From an uncultured Thermoleophilia bacterium (lineage in GTDB: Bacteria; Actinomycetota; Thermoleophilia; UBA2241), in assembly GCA_903912585.1 (NCBI GenBank), contig CAIWHY010000347.1, forward strand, positions 1 to 10,737: 10,737 nt of DNA. The letters run 5' to 3'. Shown one piece after another: positions 1-6,293 of this stretch. The first letter of the stretch is position 1. Every line of letters starts with the position of its first letter. A program made the translations under genes and the position numbers. The notes under the pieces were generated by a model. That model saw only the letters and a list, made by a program, of their open reading frames with translations, did no database searches and was not told the DNA's origin.

Positions 1-55
1 CGCCGGCGCCCGCCGTGGAGCATACCCGCTTCACGCAGCCGAAGCCGCCTGAGCG

Positions 56-610
56 TCAGGTCGTCGAGGAGGTGGCACCCGCCTGGCACGTACCGCTGCC
101 GCCGCCCTGGTGGCCGCCGGAGCCCTGACCGCCCCGGCATCCCTGGCCGCCCCCGTTGCCCTGGCCGTTGCCGGACCCGAAGGCGTGGGTCTCGGTGAGC
201 TGCTCGTTGAGACGGGTCTGCATGGTAGACAGCCGTTCCGTGCGCTGCGCCTGCGTCATGGTGCCCGCCTTCACCGCGGCGTCGAGCGACGCCGTCTCCA
301 GCCTCGTGGCCTCGGTGAGCAGCGTCTGTGTAGCGATGCCCTTCGCCTTGGCGATAGCGGCATAGCTCTGGCCGGCGGCGCGCTGGGACGCGATCATCGC
401 CAGGTCGGTCCCGCTCAGATTCGCCAGCGCCTTGTCGAGCTGGCTGCCGCCGTGGTAGCCGCGGACCGTGTGCAGCGCAGTGGTCGTCCCGCTGCCGGCC
501 GGGGCCGCCGACGTCCTGGGGGCCGCGCCGGCGACGCCGATGGCGCCGAGCGAGAGCACGGCGACGAGTCCCGCCGTGATGAAGCCCCACTTCTTCTTGC
601 TGTTCTTCAT
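56..610 (-). CDS. Secreted DUF2680-like protein with Gly/Gln-rich tail
   Basis: A 184-residue exported protein of unknown function. Residues 1-7 are basic (MKNSKKK). A hydrophobic stretch (about 9-29) follows and ends in AGAA, which fits a Sec signal peptide. Residues about 57-140 are helical and carry repeats of the DUF2680 kind, recognisable from AAGQSYAAIAKAKG followed by LDAAVKAGTMTQAQ; this assignment is by eye. The tail (about 145-174) is almost entirely Gly, Gln and Ser with Cys158, His167 and Cys175, so a disulfide or metal/haem contact is possible but unproven. The start is well set by AAGGAG six bases upstream of ATG. It is the last gene of a minus-strand set, 49 bases after the CX4CH mini-protein gene, so it probably acts outside the membrane with those redox partners. 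The catalytic role, if any, is unknown. Confidence 0.8.
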   Translation of the reverse strand: MKNSKKKWGFITAGLVAVLSLGAIGVAGAAPRTSAAPAGSGTTTALHTVRGYHGGSQLDKALANLSGTDLAMIASQRAAGQSYAAIAKAKGIATQTLLTEATRLETASLDAAVKAGTMTQAQRTERLSTMQTRLNEQLTETHAFGSGNGQGNGGGQGCRGGQGSGGHQGGGSGTCQAGATSSTT

Positions 611-659
611 GATCTTCTCCTTACGTTGGTGGTGGGACGGGTGGTGAGGTCGAGGTGTC

Positions 660-878
660 TTACTGGACTGCGTGGCAGGTCGAGGCCGTGCACCCCGTCG
701 CGGGGCACACGAGCGTCTGGGCGGCCGTACCTGCGGCGCCGGACGCGGTGGTCTGGGCGGCTACGGCCGGCGCCGGGCCGAGCAAGCGGTCGGTGAGTTG
801 CACCGTCGCGAAGACGGCGAGGGCCGTGAAGAGCGTCAGCACGAGCACGGCGGCCACGTTTCTGAAGGTGTTGGGCAT
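660..878 (-). CDS. Small membrane-anchored protein with C-terminal CX4CH motif
   Basis: A 72-residue protein I do not recognise as a named family. Residues about 7-27 form one hydrophobic helix (signal anchor). A Pro/Ala/Thr linker follows, then a compact Cys cluster: Cys58, Cys63 and Cys68 spaced exactly five apart, with His69 directly after the last. CTASTCH is a CX4CH arrangement, a variant haem-c attachment motif known from cytochrome c3-type proteins. The tail could instead bind metal or form disulfides. The start is firm: AGGAGG lies six bases upstream of the ATG. An in-frame open stretch continues upstream, but it overlaps the DUF4405 gene in another frame and reads as low-complexity Arg/Pro, so the short form is the gene. 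It begins 14 bases after the DUF4405 stop, which implies co-translation with that cytochrome. Existence is likely; haem binding is inference. Confidence 0.75.
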   Translation of the reverse strand: MPNTFRNVAAVLVLTLFTALAVFATVQLTDRLLGPAPAVAAQTTASGAAGTAAQTLVCPATGCTASTCHAVQ

Positions 879-892
879 GGTTCCTCCTGATC

Positions 893-1348
893 TCAAGCGG
901 ATCGTGTCGCCGGACGCGCGAGCCTGCGAGCGACTCCGGAGATCCAACGCCAGTGCAGCGCGAAGTGGACGAGAAGCAGGGCGATGGTGGCGTCCGCAGT
1001 GAACGAGTGGACGGCGATCCACAGGGCGCTCGGGGCGCTGGCGATACCGAGCGCCGCCGCGATCGCGTGGGAGACCATGAACCCGCTGACCATCACGGCG
1101 ACGCCGGCGATGAAGAGCGCGCTGTCGACGATCAGGTTGAGGCGCGGCAGATGCCGGGCGTGATCCACGAACCTGCCGGCGATGCGCAGCGTCAGCTCCC
1201 AGTTGACGACGACGTGGACAAGCAGCGGGGTGATGGCGGCGACGCACAACCACTCGTGCAGGGCCAGCCCGGTCCACGAAGGGTTGTACGCGACCAGCAA
1301 AGCGCCGAACAGGCCGAGATCGAGGAACAGCCGAGAGCGTGTGGTCAT
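893..1348 (-). CDS. DUF4405 family membrane b-type cytochrome
   Basis: A 151-residue integral membrane protein matching DUF4405 (flavinylation-associated cytochrome) in length, layout and His pattern. Four hydrophobic helices lie at about 8-23, 31-53, 70-98 and 110-133. Helix 2 has His31 and His45, and helix 4 has His114 and His128. Both pairs are 14 residues apart and both helices run the same way, so two stacked b-haems (His31-His114 and His45-His128) are plausible. The role would be electron transfer across or within the membrane. Two ATGs compete, at 1354 and 1348; AGGAGG is only two bases from the first but eight from the second, so 1348 is chosen. It is first in the operon with the CX4CH protein and the secreted DUF2680-like protein. 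No FMN-binding or ApbE gene is nearby. Confidence 0.85.
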   Translation of the reverse strand: MTTRSRLFLDLGLFGALLVAYNPSWTGLALHEWLCVAAITPLLVHVVVNWELTLRIAGRFVDHARHLPRLNLIVDSALFIAGVAVMVSGFMVSHAIAAALGIASAPSALWIAVHSFTADATIALLLVHFALHWRWISGVARRLARPATRSA

Positions 1349-1435
1349 CGGCATTCCCTCCTAGTTGGGTGACTACGGTCATGGCGGGCGGTGAAGCTCG
1401 CCTGGGACACTTTGGCAGGCCGAGATTCAGGGCGT

Positions 1436-1514
1436 CTTGCGCCTCGGCAACGGTGCCGTAACCGGTGGCGCGAAAAGCGGCGGCGGGATTACGGAGCCGT
1501 AGCCAGGTCGCAGG
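1436..1514 (+). ncRNA. Candidate structured RNA, loosely like a c-di-GMP-I (GEMM) riboswitch
   Basis: The stretch has closing arms CTTGCG (1436-1441) and CGCAGG (1509-1514). It contains GGCAA, a small hairpin CGGT/ACCG (1451-1464), then GGCGCGAAAAGC, a hairpin TACG-GAGC-CGTA (1490-1501) and GCCAGGTCGC. The order GGCAA, hairpin, GNCGC-AAAGC, GGG-hairpin, AGCCAGGT resembles the c-di-GMP-I riboswitch. Against it, the direct GGCAA/TTGCC closing helix is absent, three extra bases follow AAAGC, the first loop is not GAAA, and the downstream regulator seems to start leaderless, so it would not share this RNA unless a second promoter exists. It may be chance in GC-rich DNA. Confidence 0.22.
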
Positions 1515-1672
1515 TGCATCGCAATCCGCCGCGGCCAGAATGATGGAGACAGGCCGGCGCGCACGCGCGTCCCGGCTCCACCGGACCGACGGAAAGGCAC
1601 GAGATGATCGATGCCCCGCGCCGCACCGCCCCGCGGGACCGGCGGCGCAGCCCGCGGGCGCTCCAGGCCGAG

Positions 1673-1681
1673 TGCTAGGAT
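1673..1681 (+). promoter_or_regulatory. Extended -10 promoter, probably leaderless, for the response regulator
   Basis: TGCTAGGAT combines an extended TG-N element with a TANNNT hexamer. Only six bases lie between it and the ATG at 1688, so transcription would start at or next to the start codon. No purine-rich ribosome site precedes the ATG, which agrees with a leaderless mRNA. No TTGACA-like -35 is visible; an extended -10 can do without one. The same arrangement precedes the nitroreductase gene. Confidence 0.5.
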
Positions 1682-1687
1682 TCCGGC

Positions 1688-2389
1688 ATGCCCCCGCAAA
1701 CGCAGAGCATCCTCGTGATCGAGGACGACCCGGCAGTGGCCGAGGCCCTCGTGGAGGGCATCGGCACCGAGGGCTACCAGGTCCACTGGGAGGCCACGGG
1801 AACGAGCGGCGTCGCCTATGCGCGTGAGCGCTCGCCGCACCTCGTGGTGCTCGACGTGCGCCTCCCGGACGGTAGCGGCTTCGACTTCTGCCGCGAGATG
1901 CGGCAGCTCGGCCTGCGCCAGCCCATCCTCATGCTCACGGTGCAGTCGGACGAGGTCGACAAGGTGCTCGGGCTCGAGATGGGGGCGGACGACTACCTCA
2001 CCAAGCCGTATCGCCTGCGCGAGCTCATCGCGCGCATCCGCTCCCTGCTGCGGCGCGCCTACGGCGAGCTCTCCTCCGTGGAGGCCGACGTGCTCTATGC
2101 CGGCGACGTCACGATCGATCGCACCCGCGGGAGTGTCGCGCGGGACGGGCGCGCGCTCAATCTCACGCCCACGGAGTTTCGCCTGCTGGTGTTCCTGGCG
2201 CAGCACCCGGGCCAGGTGTTCTCGCGCGCGCAGCTCATCGAGAACGTCTGGGGCAGCGACGCCGAGTTCTACGACGACAAGACGGTGAGCGTCCACATCC
2301 GGCGTCTGCGCGAGAAGATCGAGGCCGAGCCGAGCGACCCGAGCCTCGTGCTCACCGTGCCCGGGCTCGGTTACCGGCTCGCGACGTAG
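1688..2389 (+). CDS. OmpR/PhoB-family response regulator
   Basis: A 233-residue DNA-binding regulator of normal OmpR-family length. The receiver domain (about 7-120) has the acidic pair Asp13/Asp14, phospho-acceptor Asp56 in VVLDVRLPDG, Thr84 and Lys106 in LTKPY, so all signalling residues are present. The C-terminal winged helix (about 135-232) carries LTPTEFRLL, the recognition-helix region DDKTVSVHIRRLREK and the closing GLGYRL. It accepts phosphate from the histidine kinase encoded eight bases downstream. The target genes are not shown by the sequence; the divergent cytochrome operon is the obvious candidate because the regulator sits head-to-head with it. The ATG at 1688 has no ribosome site but a -10 element just upstream. 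Confidence 0.95.
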   Translation: MPPQTQSILVIEDDPAVAEALVEGIGTEGYQVHWEATGTSGVAYARERSPHLVVLDVRLPDGSGFDFCREMRQLGLRQPILMLTVQSDEVDKVLGLEMGADDYLTKPYRLRELIARIRSLLRRAYGELSSVEADVLYAGDVTIDRTRGSVARDGRALNLTPTEFRLLVFLAQHPGQVFSRAQLIENVWGSDAEFYDDKTVSVHIRRLREKIEAEPSDPSLVLTVPGLGYRLAT

Positions 2390-2397
2390 AGGCTGTC

Positions 2398-3816
2398 GTG
2401 CGCCGACGCTCGCTGCGACTCAGGCTCGCGCTCACCTACGCGAGCATGGCACTGCTCACCGCGCTGATCCTCGGCGGCATCCTGCTCGGCGTGCTGGCCC
2501 AGTACTACTCTCGCGCCGAGAGCGCGTATCTCAACGCCAGCGCCAAGCTCATCGCCGCGAACCCGCCCCCACTGACCGACCAGACCGCCCTCGACTCCTG
2601 GGCCAAGGCCGCGGCGCTGTCCACGCAGACGCGCGTGCACCTCTACGACGGCGCCGGCACGCTGCTCGCCGACTCAGGCTCGCCCGGGACCCTCGACCCG
2701 GGCTCGCTGCTTCGCTACGGGCAGGGGCACGGCTACGGGCGGCACTCGGGGTTCAGGCTCCCGGACCTGCTTGGGAGTGGGCTCTTTGGCGGGTCCGGGA
2801 ACGCGCGCTCAAGCCGGACACTCTCAGTGCCGCTCGACCAAGGCCGGCATGCACGGCTCTCGGAGGCGCCCGCCTCGGGCCACGCCGCGCTCGTCAGCGC
2901 GGCTGAGGCCTGGTTCGTCGCGGCGACGCTCGCCGTGGTGCTGGCCGCACTCGCCGGCTACCTCGTGGCGGCACGCATCGCCAGACCGGTGATCTCGCTC
3001 ACCGAAGCGAGCGACCGCATGGCGGAGGGCGACCTAAGCGCCCGCGCCTGCGTCGACCGGACCGACGAGGTCGGCCGGCTCGCCGATTCGTTCAACGCCA
3101 TGGCCGGGCGCATGGAGACGACCGTAGACACGCTGCGGCGCTTCGTCGGCGACGCGGCGCACGAGATCGGTACGCCGTTGACGGCCTTGGAGGCCGACCT
3201 CGATCTGGCCGAGCGCGCTGCTACCACCGACAAAGAGCGCAGCCTGGTGCAGCGTGCACTGGGCCAGGCGAGCCGCCTCGATGCACTCTCCACGAGCCTG
3301 CTCCAGCTTTCCCGGCTCGAGGCGGGCGGCGCCTTTGCAGACGCCTCCGGAGGCACTCCACGCGACGCAGACCGGGAGGACGTCGCCGCGCTGGCGCGCG
3401 AGGCCGCGGGCGGCGTCGCCTCGCGCGCCGAACAGGCGGGCGTCGAGCTGCGGCTCGACATCTCCGCCGGACCGCTCCCGGTCGGCGCCCGGCGCACGGA
3501 GCTCCAGATGGTGCTCGGCAACCTCCTCGACAACGCGGTCAAGTTCACGCCGGAGGGCGGCAGCGTGCACCTGTCCGCACGGCGAGAAGGCGACACGGCG
3601 GTGCTCACGGTCGCCGACACCGGTGTGGGCATCCCGGAGAACGAGCAGGACAGCGTCTTCGGCCGCTTTCACCGCGCCCGCAACGTCGCCGCCTACCCGG
3701 GCAACGGTCTGGGACTGGCGATCGTCAAGGCCGCGGTCGAGCGCAATCACGGCTCGGTGACGTTCGCCAGCTCGGATTCCGGCACCGAGTTCCGCGTCAC
3801 TCTGCCGCTCGCCTGA
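2398..3816 (+). CDS. HAMP-containing sensor histidine kinase
   Basis: A 472-residue membrane kinase, partner of the preceding regulator. Helix 1 (about 12-34) and helix 2 (about 170-192) enclose an extracytoplasmic sensor region of about 135 residues. HAMP follows (about 193-245), starting ARIARPV. The dimerisation box is DAAHEIGTPLTAL with phospho-acceptor His255; HEIGTP replaces the commoner HELRTP. The ATPase domain (about 365-472) shows the N box NLLDNA (375-380), G1 DTGVG (408-412), F box FGRF (421-424) and G2 GNGLGL (435-440), so it should be active. The sensor part has a Gly/His patch (about 107-133: HGYGRH, then Gly/Leu-rich) of no known fold. The GTG start is eight bases after the regulator stop with a weak GAGG five bases upstream. 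The signal is not identifiable. Confidence 0.93.
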   Translation: MRRRSLRLRLALTYASMALLTALILGGILLGVLAQYYSRAESAYLNASAKLIAANPPPLTDQTALDSWAKAAALSTQTRVHLYDGAGTLLADSGSPGTLDPGSLLRYGQGHGYGRHSGFRLPDLLGSGLFGGSGNARSSRTLSVPLDQGRHARLSEAPASGHAALVSAAEAWFVAATLAVVLAALAGYLVAARIARPVISLTEASDRMAEGDLSARACVDRTDEVGRLADSFNAMAGRMETTVDTLRRFVGDAAHEIGTPLTALEADLDLAERAATTDKERSLVQRALGQASRLDALSTSLLQLSRLEAGGAFADASGGTPRDADREDVAALAREAAGGVASRAEQAGVELRLDISAGPLPVGARRTELQMVLGNLLDNAVKFTPEGGSVHLSARREGDTAVLTVADTGVGIPENEQDSVFGRFHRARNVAAYPGNGLGLAIVKAAVERNHGSVTFASSDSGTEFRVTLPLA

Positions 3817-3817
3817 C

Positions 3818-3832
3818 CGGCGCCACGCGCCG
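3818..3832 (+). terminator. Short hairpin after the histidine kinase gene
   Basis: CGGCGC and GCGCCG form a perfect six-base stem around a three-base loop, beginning one base after the kinase stop codon. No T-run follows, so it is at best a weak terminator or an mRNA 3' end stabiliser. Confidence 0.25.
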
Positions 3833-3993
3833 AGAGCCAGGCGGCGGGTGGCCTTCGATCGGCAGCGGCACGCAGCAGATCGTCGACATCGCAGACGCGC
3901 AGGCGGCGCCCGCGCTTCAGTTTTCGGACCGCCCAGTCGACCTTTCTAGGGACGAAGTCAAGAGGGGACAGCCCAGCCCGAGGAGGCACAGCT

Positions 3994-6156
3994 ATGAGAC
4001 AACGGACCGTAGCGCGCGCGGTGCGCGCATTCTTCGTGCTCGCTCTGATCGGCGCGTCGCTCGCCACGGCTTCCATCGCCGCCGCGTCGCCGTCGTATTC
4101 GCGCACCGTCCGCGACGCGCGCAGCGCCTCGCGCGCGCTCCTGCGATCCGCGGGGGCCCCGTCGATGTCGGTCGCGCTGGTCAGCGGAAGCCGCGTCGTG
4201 TGGGCGCAGGGCTTCGGCTACGCCGACAAGGCCACCGGCGCTCACCCGCAGGCGACGACGATGTACGGCATCGGCTCGGTCAGCAAGATGTTCGCCACGG
4301 TCGCCGCGATGAGACTGGTCGAGCAGGGCAAGATATCGCTCGACACGCCCCTCACGCGCTACGTCCCCGCGTTCACGATGGCTTCGCCGGAGTACCGGCA
4401 GGTCACCGTGCGCATGCTGCTGAACCACTCGTCGGGCTTCCCGGGCTCCGAGTACCGTGACTGCATCTCCACCGAGTACGTCCCGGACTACGCCGCACAG
4501 ATGATGCGCGCCCTGGCGACTCAGCGGCTCAAGTACACGCCCGGCTTCATGACCGACTACTGCAACGACGGGTTCACGATGATCGAGGAGCTCGTCGCCG
4601 CCGTGACCGGCAAGTCGTACGCGCAGTTCGTGCAGGACGAGATCCTCACGCCGCTCGGCATGGCCCACACCGCGTTCCCCATCCACGCGTTCGCCGACGG
4701 CACCTACGCCAAGGGCTACACCGGCACGACGGCCAACCCACAGGAGTACACCAACACGCTGGCCTCTGGCGGCGCGTACTCCACGCCGAGCGACATGGCG
4801 CGGCTGGCCGCGATGCTGATGAACGGTGGCGCCTACAAGGACACGCGCATCCTCAGCGCGGCCTCCGTCGCCGCCATGGCCGAGGACCAGACCGTCAACA
4901 CGTTCAACCCGGTGCCGAGCAACGCCATCCGCTACGGCCTCGGCTGGGACTCCATCGCCGAAGGCGGACTCGCTGCGGTCGGCGTCACCGGCTGGCTCAA
5001 GGGCGGCGACACCTCCGACTACCACGCCAGCTTCACGCTCGCGCCCAAGGCTCACCTCGCCGTGATCGTGGAAGGAGTCGCGCCGCTGGACTCGGGCAAG
5101 TGCGAAGCCCTGGGCCAGCGCATCCTGCTGCGCGCGCTGGTCGAGAAGGGCACGCTCGAGCACATGCCGCAGCCGCTCGTGACGAAGACTCTGCACGTCC
5201 GGCGCGCTTCCTCGGCCAGGCTGGCCGCGATCGAGGGCGTCTGGGCGATGAGCGGCATGACCTTCAAAGTGGCGGCCGAGCCCGGAGACCCGCAGAGGCT
5301 GGACCTCTGGCAGCTCCGGCCGGATGGCTGGGCGAAGCTTTCCGGCGGCCTGAGACTGCGTGCCGACGGCCGCTTCTGGGCCGACGCCGGTACTGCTTCG
5401 CTCCGCGCCGTCGACGCCGGCGGCCGCTCGTACCTGGTCTTGAACGGGCCCGCCGGCTACGGGCACTACCGGGGCGACAGCCTGATCGGGCAGAAGCTCG
5501 GGCCCGAGGAGGCGCTGTCCAGCGCCTGGAGCGGGCGCGTCGGCAGGTCGTGGCTGCTCGTCAACGAGGTGCCGGGTTCGAGCGACTACTCCATGGACGG
5601 CGGCCCGGTCATGTCGCTGGGAGAGATCCCCGGCCTCGCTGGCTACGTCACGGCCCTGCTGCCCGGCTATGGCCTGCAGGTGCAGGACCCCGGGACCAGC
5701 GACGGCGTTGCCGTGATGTTCCTGCAGATCCCGCTGCAAGGTTCGCGAGACATGGAGGACCTCGCCGTCGTGCCGCGCGGCGCCGAGGAGTGGATGACCT
5801 ACGGCGACGAGGTCTACCGGCCGCAAGCCTCGGTGCCCGTGCTGGCCGCCGGCGGCAACACCGTCGTCTTCGGCCCGGAGGGCTACGCCGAGTGGCGCAC
5901 GACGCCGGCGGCGGGCACTCTGCACTTCGACCAGGGGACGGCCTGGCGGCTGTTCGGCTCGGACATGGCGTACGTCGCCGGCGGGCGCGCGTTCCCGGCG
6001 ACGACGAGCGCCGCGGCCAGGGCATACCTGGTGCTGTTCGGCCCGGCCGGCTCGAGTGCCACGGTCACCTTCACGCCCGCGGTCGGCCTCGAGAAGGCCG
6101 CCGCGGCAGCCGCGGCAGCCGGCACGCACCCGCGCGCGTTCACGCGGCTGCGCTAG
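3994..6156 (+). CDS. Exported serine hydrolase (class C beta-lactamase/DD-peptidase fold) with large unknown C-terminal region
   Basis: A 720-residue exported enzyme. A signal peptide (about 1-32, ending AAAS) directs it out of the cytoplasm. Residues about 40-385 are a beta-lactamase/penicillin-binding family domain (Pfam PF00144): nucleophile motif SVSK (Ser95, Lys98), the YxN motif YCN (189-191) and a KGG third motif (336-338), at spacings like AmpC. Members include esterases, D-aminopeptidases and carboxypeptidases, and the substrate cannot be told from sequence. Residues about 400-695 match no family I know. They contain three similar strand-like units, LVLNGPAGYGHYR (481-493), TVVFGPEGYAEWR (623-635) and LVLFGPAG (679-686), suggesting a repeated beta domain. 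The end has an eight-Ala run (702-709). The start is firm: GAGGAGG lies seven bases upstream. Monocistronic, with a hairpin downstream. Confidence 0.92.
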   Translation: MRQRTVARAVRAFFVLALIGASLATASIAAASPSYSRTVRDARSASRALLRSAGAPSMSVALVSGSRVVWAQGFGYADKATGAHPQATTMYGIGSVSKMFATVAAMRLVEQGKISLDTPLTRYVPAFTMASPEYRQVTVRMLLNHSSGFPGSEYRDCISTEYVPDYAAQMMRALATQRLKYTPGFMTDYCNDGFTMIEELVAAVTGKSYAQFVQDEILTPLGMAHTAFPIHAFADGTYAKGYTGTTANPQEYTNTLASGGAYSTPSDMARLAAMLMNGGAYKDTRILSAASVAAMAEDQTVNTFNPVPSNAIRYGLGWDSIAEGGLAAVGVTGWLKGGDTSDYHASFTLAPKAHLAVIVEGVAPLDSGKCEALGQRILLRALVEKGTLEHMPQPLVTKTLHVRRASSARLAAIEGVWAMSGMTFKVAAEPGDPQRLDLWQLRPDGWAKLSGGLRLRADGRFWADAGTASLRAVDAGGRSYLVLNGPAGYGHYRGDSLIGQKLGPEEALSSAWSGRVGRSWLLVNEVPGSSDYSMDGGPVMSLGEIPGLAGYVTALLPGYGLQVQDPGTSDGVAVMFLQIPLQGSRDMEDLAVVPRGAEEWMTYGDEVYRPQASVPVLAAGGNTVVFGPEGYAEWRTTPAAGTLHFDQGTAWRLFGSDMAYVAGGRAFPATTSAAARAYLVLFGPAGSSATVTFTPAVGLEKAAAAAAAAGTHPRAFTRLR
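6100..6117 (+). repeat. Two tandem copies of a 9-base unit coding for Ala
   Basis: GCCGCGGCA occurs twice in direct succession inside the 3' end of the serine hydrolase gene and makes part of its eight-alanine run. Such a short tandem could change length by slippage without shifting the frame. It is simple low-complexity DNA, with no other meaning visible. Confidence 0.5.
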
Positions 6157-6176
6157 CTAGGGCGCGGACGTCTGCA

Positions 6177-6209
6177 GCCGCGGCCGGGCGCGGGCAGCCC
6201 GGCCGCGGC
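6177..6209 (+). terminator. Strong hairpin terminator after the serine hydrolase gene
   Basis: A perfect 13-base inverted repeat (arms 6177-6189 and 6197-6209) encloses a seven-base loop about 20 bases after the hydrolase stop. Only a short TTTT occurs about a dozen bases later, so it is not a classic rho-independent signal, but long GC hairpins with poor T-runs are typical of GC-rich actinobacteria. It separates the hydrolase from the H-NOX operon. Confidence 0.5.
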
Positions 6210-6247
6210 CGTGTGCATCGTTTTCGCCGCGGCCGGTGCCGGGAATC

Positions 6248-6253
6248 TACGGT
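6248..6253 (+). promoter_or_regulatory. Possible -10 element for the H-NOX operon
   Basis: TACGGT fits the TANNNT pattern. It lies after the terminator hairpin and 40 bases before the GTG of the H-NOX gene, leaving room for a leader with the AGGGGGAAGG ribosome site. There is no clear -35 and no extended TG element, so this is a weak call. Confidence 0.25.
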
Positions 6254-6293
6254 GCATACGGCGAGGCTCCGCGGATGACGAGGGGGAAGGCCC

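Larger units (their letters stand above)
1349..1687. other. Divergent intergenic region of the cytochrome operon and two-component genes
   Basis: This 339-base gap separates the minus-strand DUF4405 operon from the plus-strand response regulator. It holds the DUF4405 ribosome site (AGGAGG, at its left edge), a candidate structured RNA (1436-1514), a GC-rich inverted stretch around 1550-1570, and an extended -10 promoter directly before the regulator. I see no convincing protein gene. A 24-codon frame at 1604-1678 is Arg/Pro-rich and ends inside the promoter. No clear direct-repeat operator for the OmpR-type regulator could be picked out by eye. Confidence 0.6.

Noticed and set aside
2..128. 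Possible 3' ends of a plus-strand gene entering from the left edge
   Set aside because: One frame closes at 52, another reads Pro-rich to 128, but the latter overlaps the Gly-rich tail of the secreted protein, which gives Pro codons in antisense. Too short to assign.
1430..1540. Cobalamin riboswitch (AACCGGTGG and AGCCAGGTCGCAGG resemble its conserved boxes)
   Set aside because: The B12 box needs GCCAGGAGACCTGCC-like order and a CCGGTG...CCGG core; here the second half reads AGGTGC and the core partner is missing. No B12 transport or synthesis gene follows.
1604..1678. A 24-codon frame before the response regulator, a possible leader peptide
   Set aside because: It is Arg/Pro-rich, has only a moderate ribosome site, and its stop lies inside the -10 element used to start the regulator mRNA. 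No attenuator structure is seen.
3958..6129. A 723-codon open frame on the minus strand covering the serine hydrolase gene
   Set aside because: It is antisense to a gene with clear catalytic motifs, and its translation is Arg/Gly/Val-rich without domains. Long antisense frames are common in GC-rich DNA because stop codons are rare.
5100..6278. A 392-codon plus-strand frame overlapping the hydrolase 3' part
   Set aside because: It is out of frame with the hydrolase, extremely Arg/Pro/Ala-rich, has no ribosome site and runs through the terminator hairpin.
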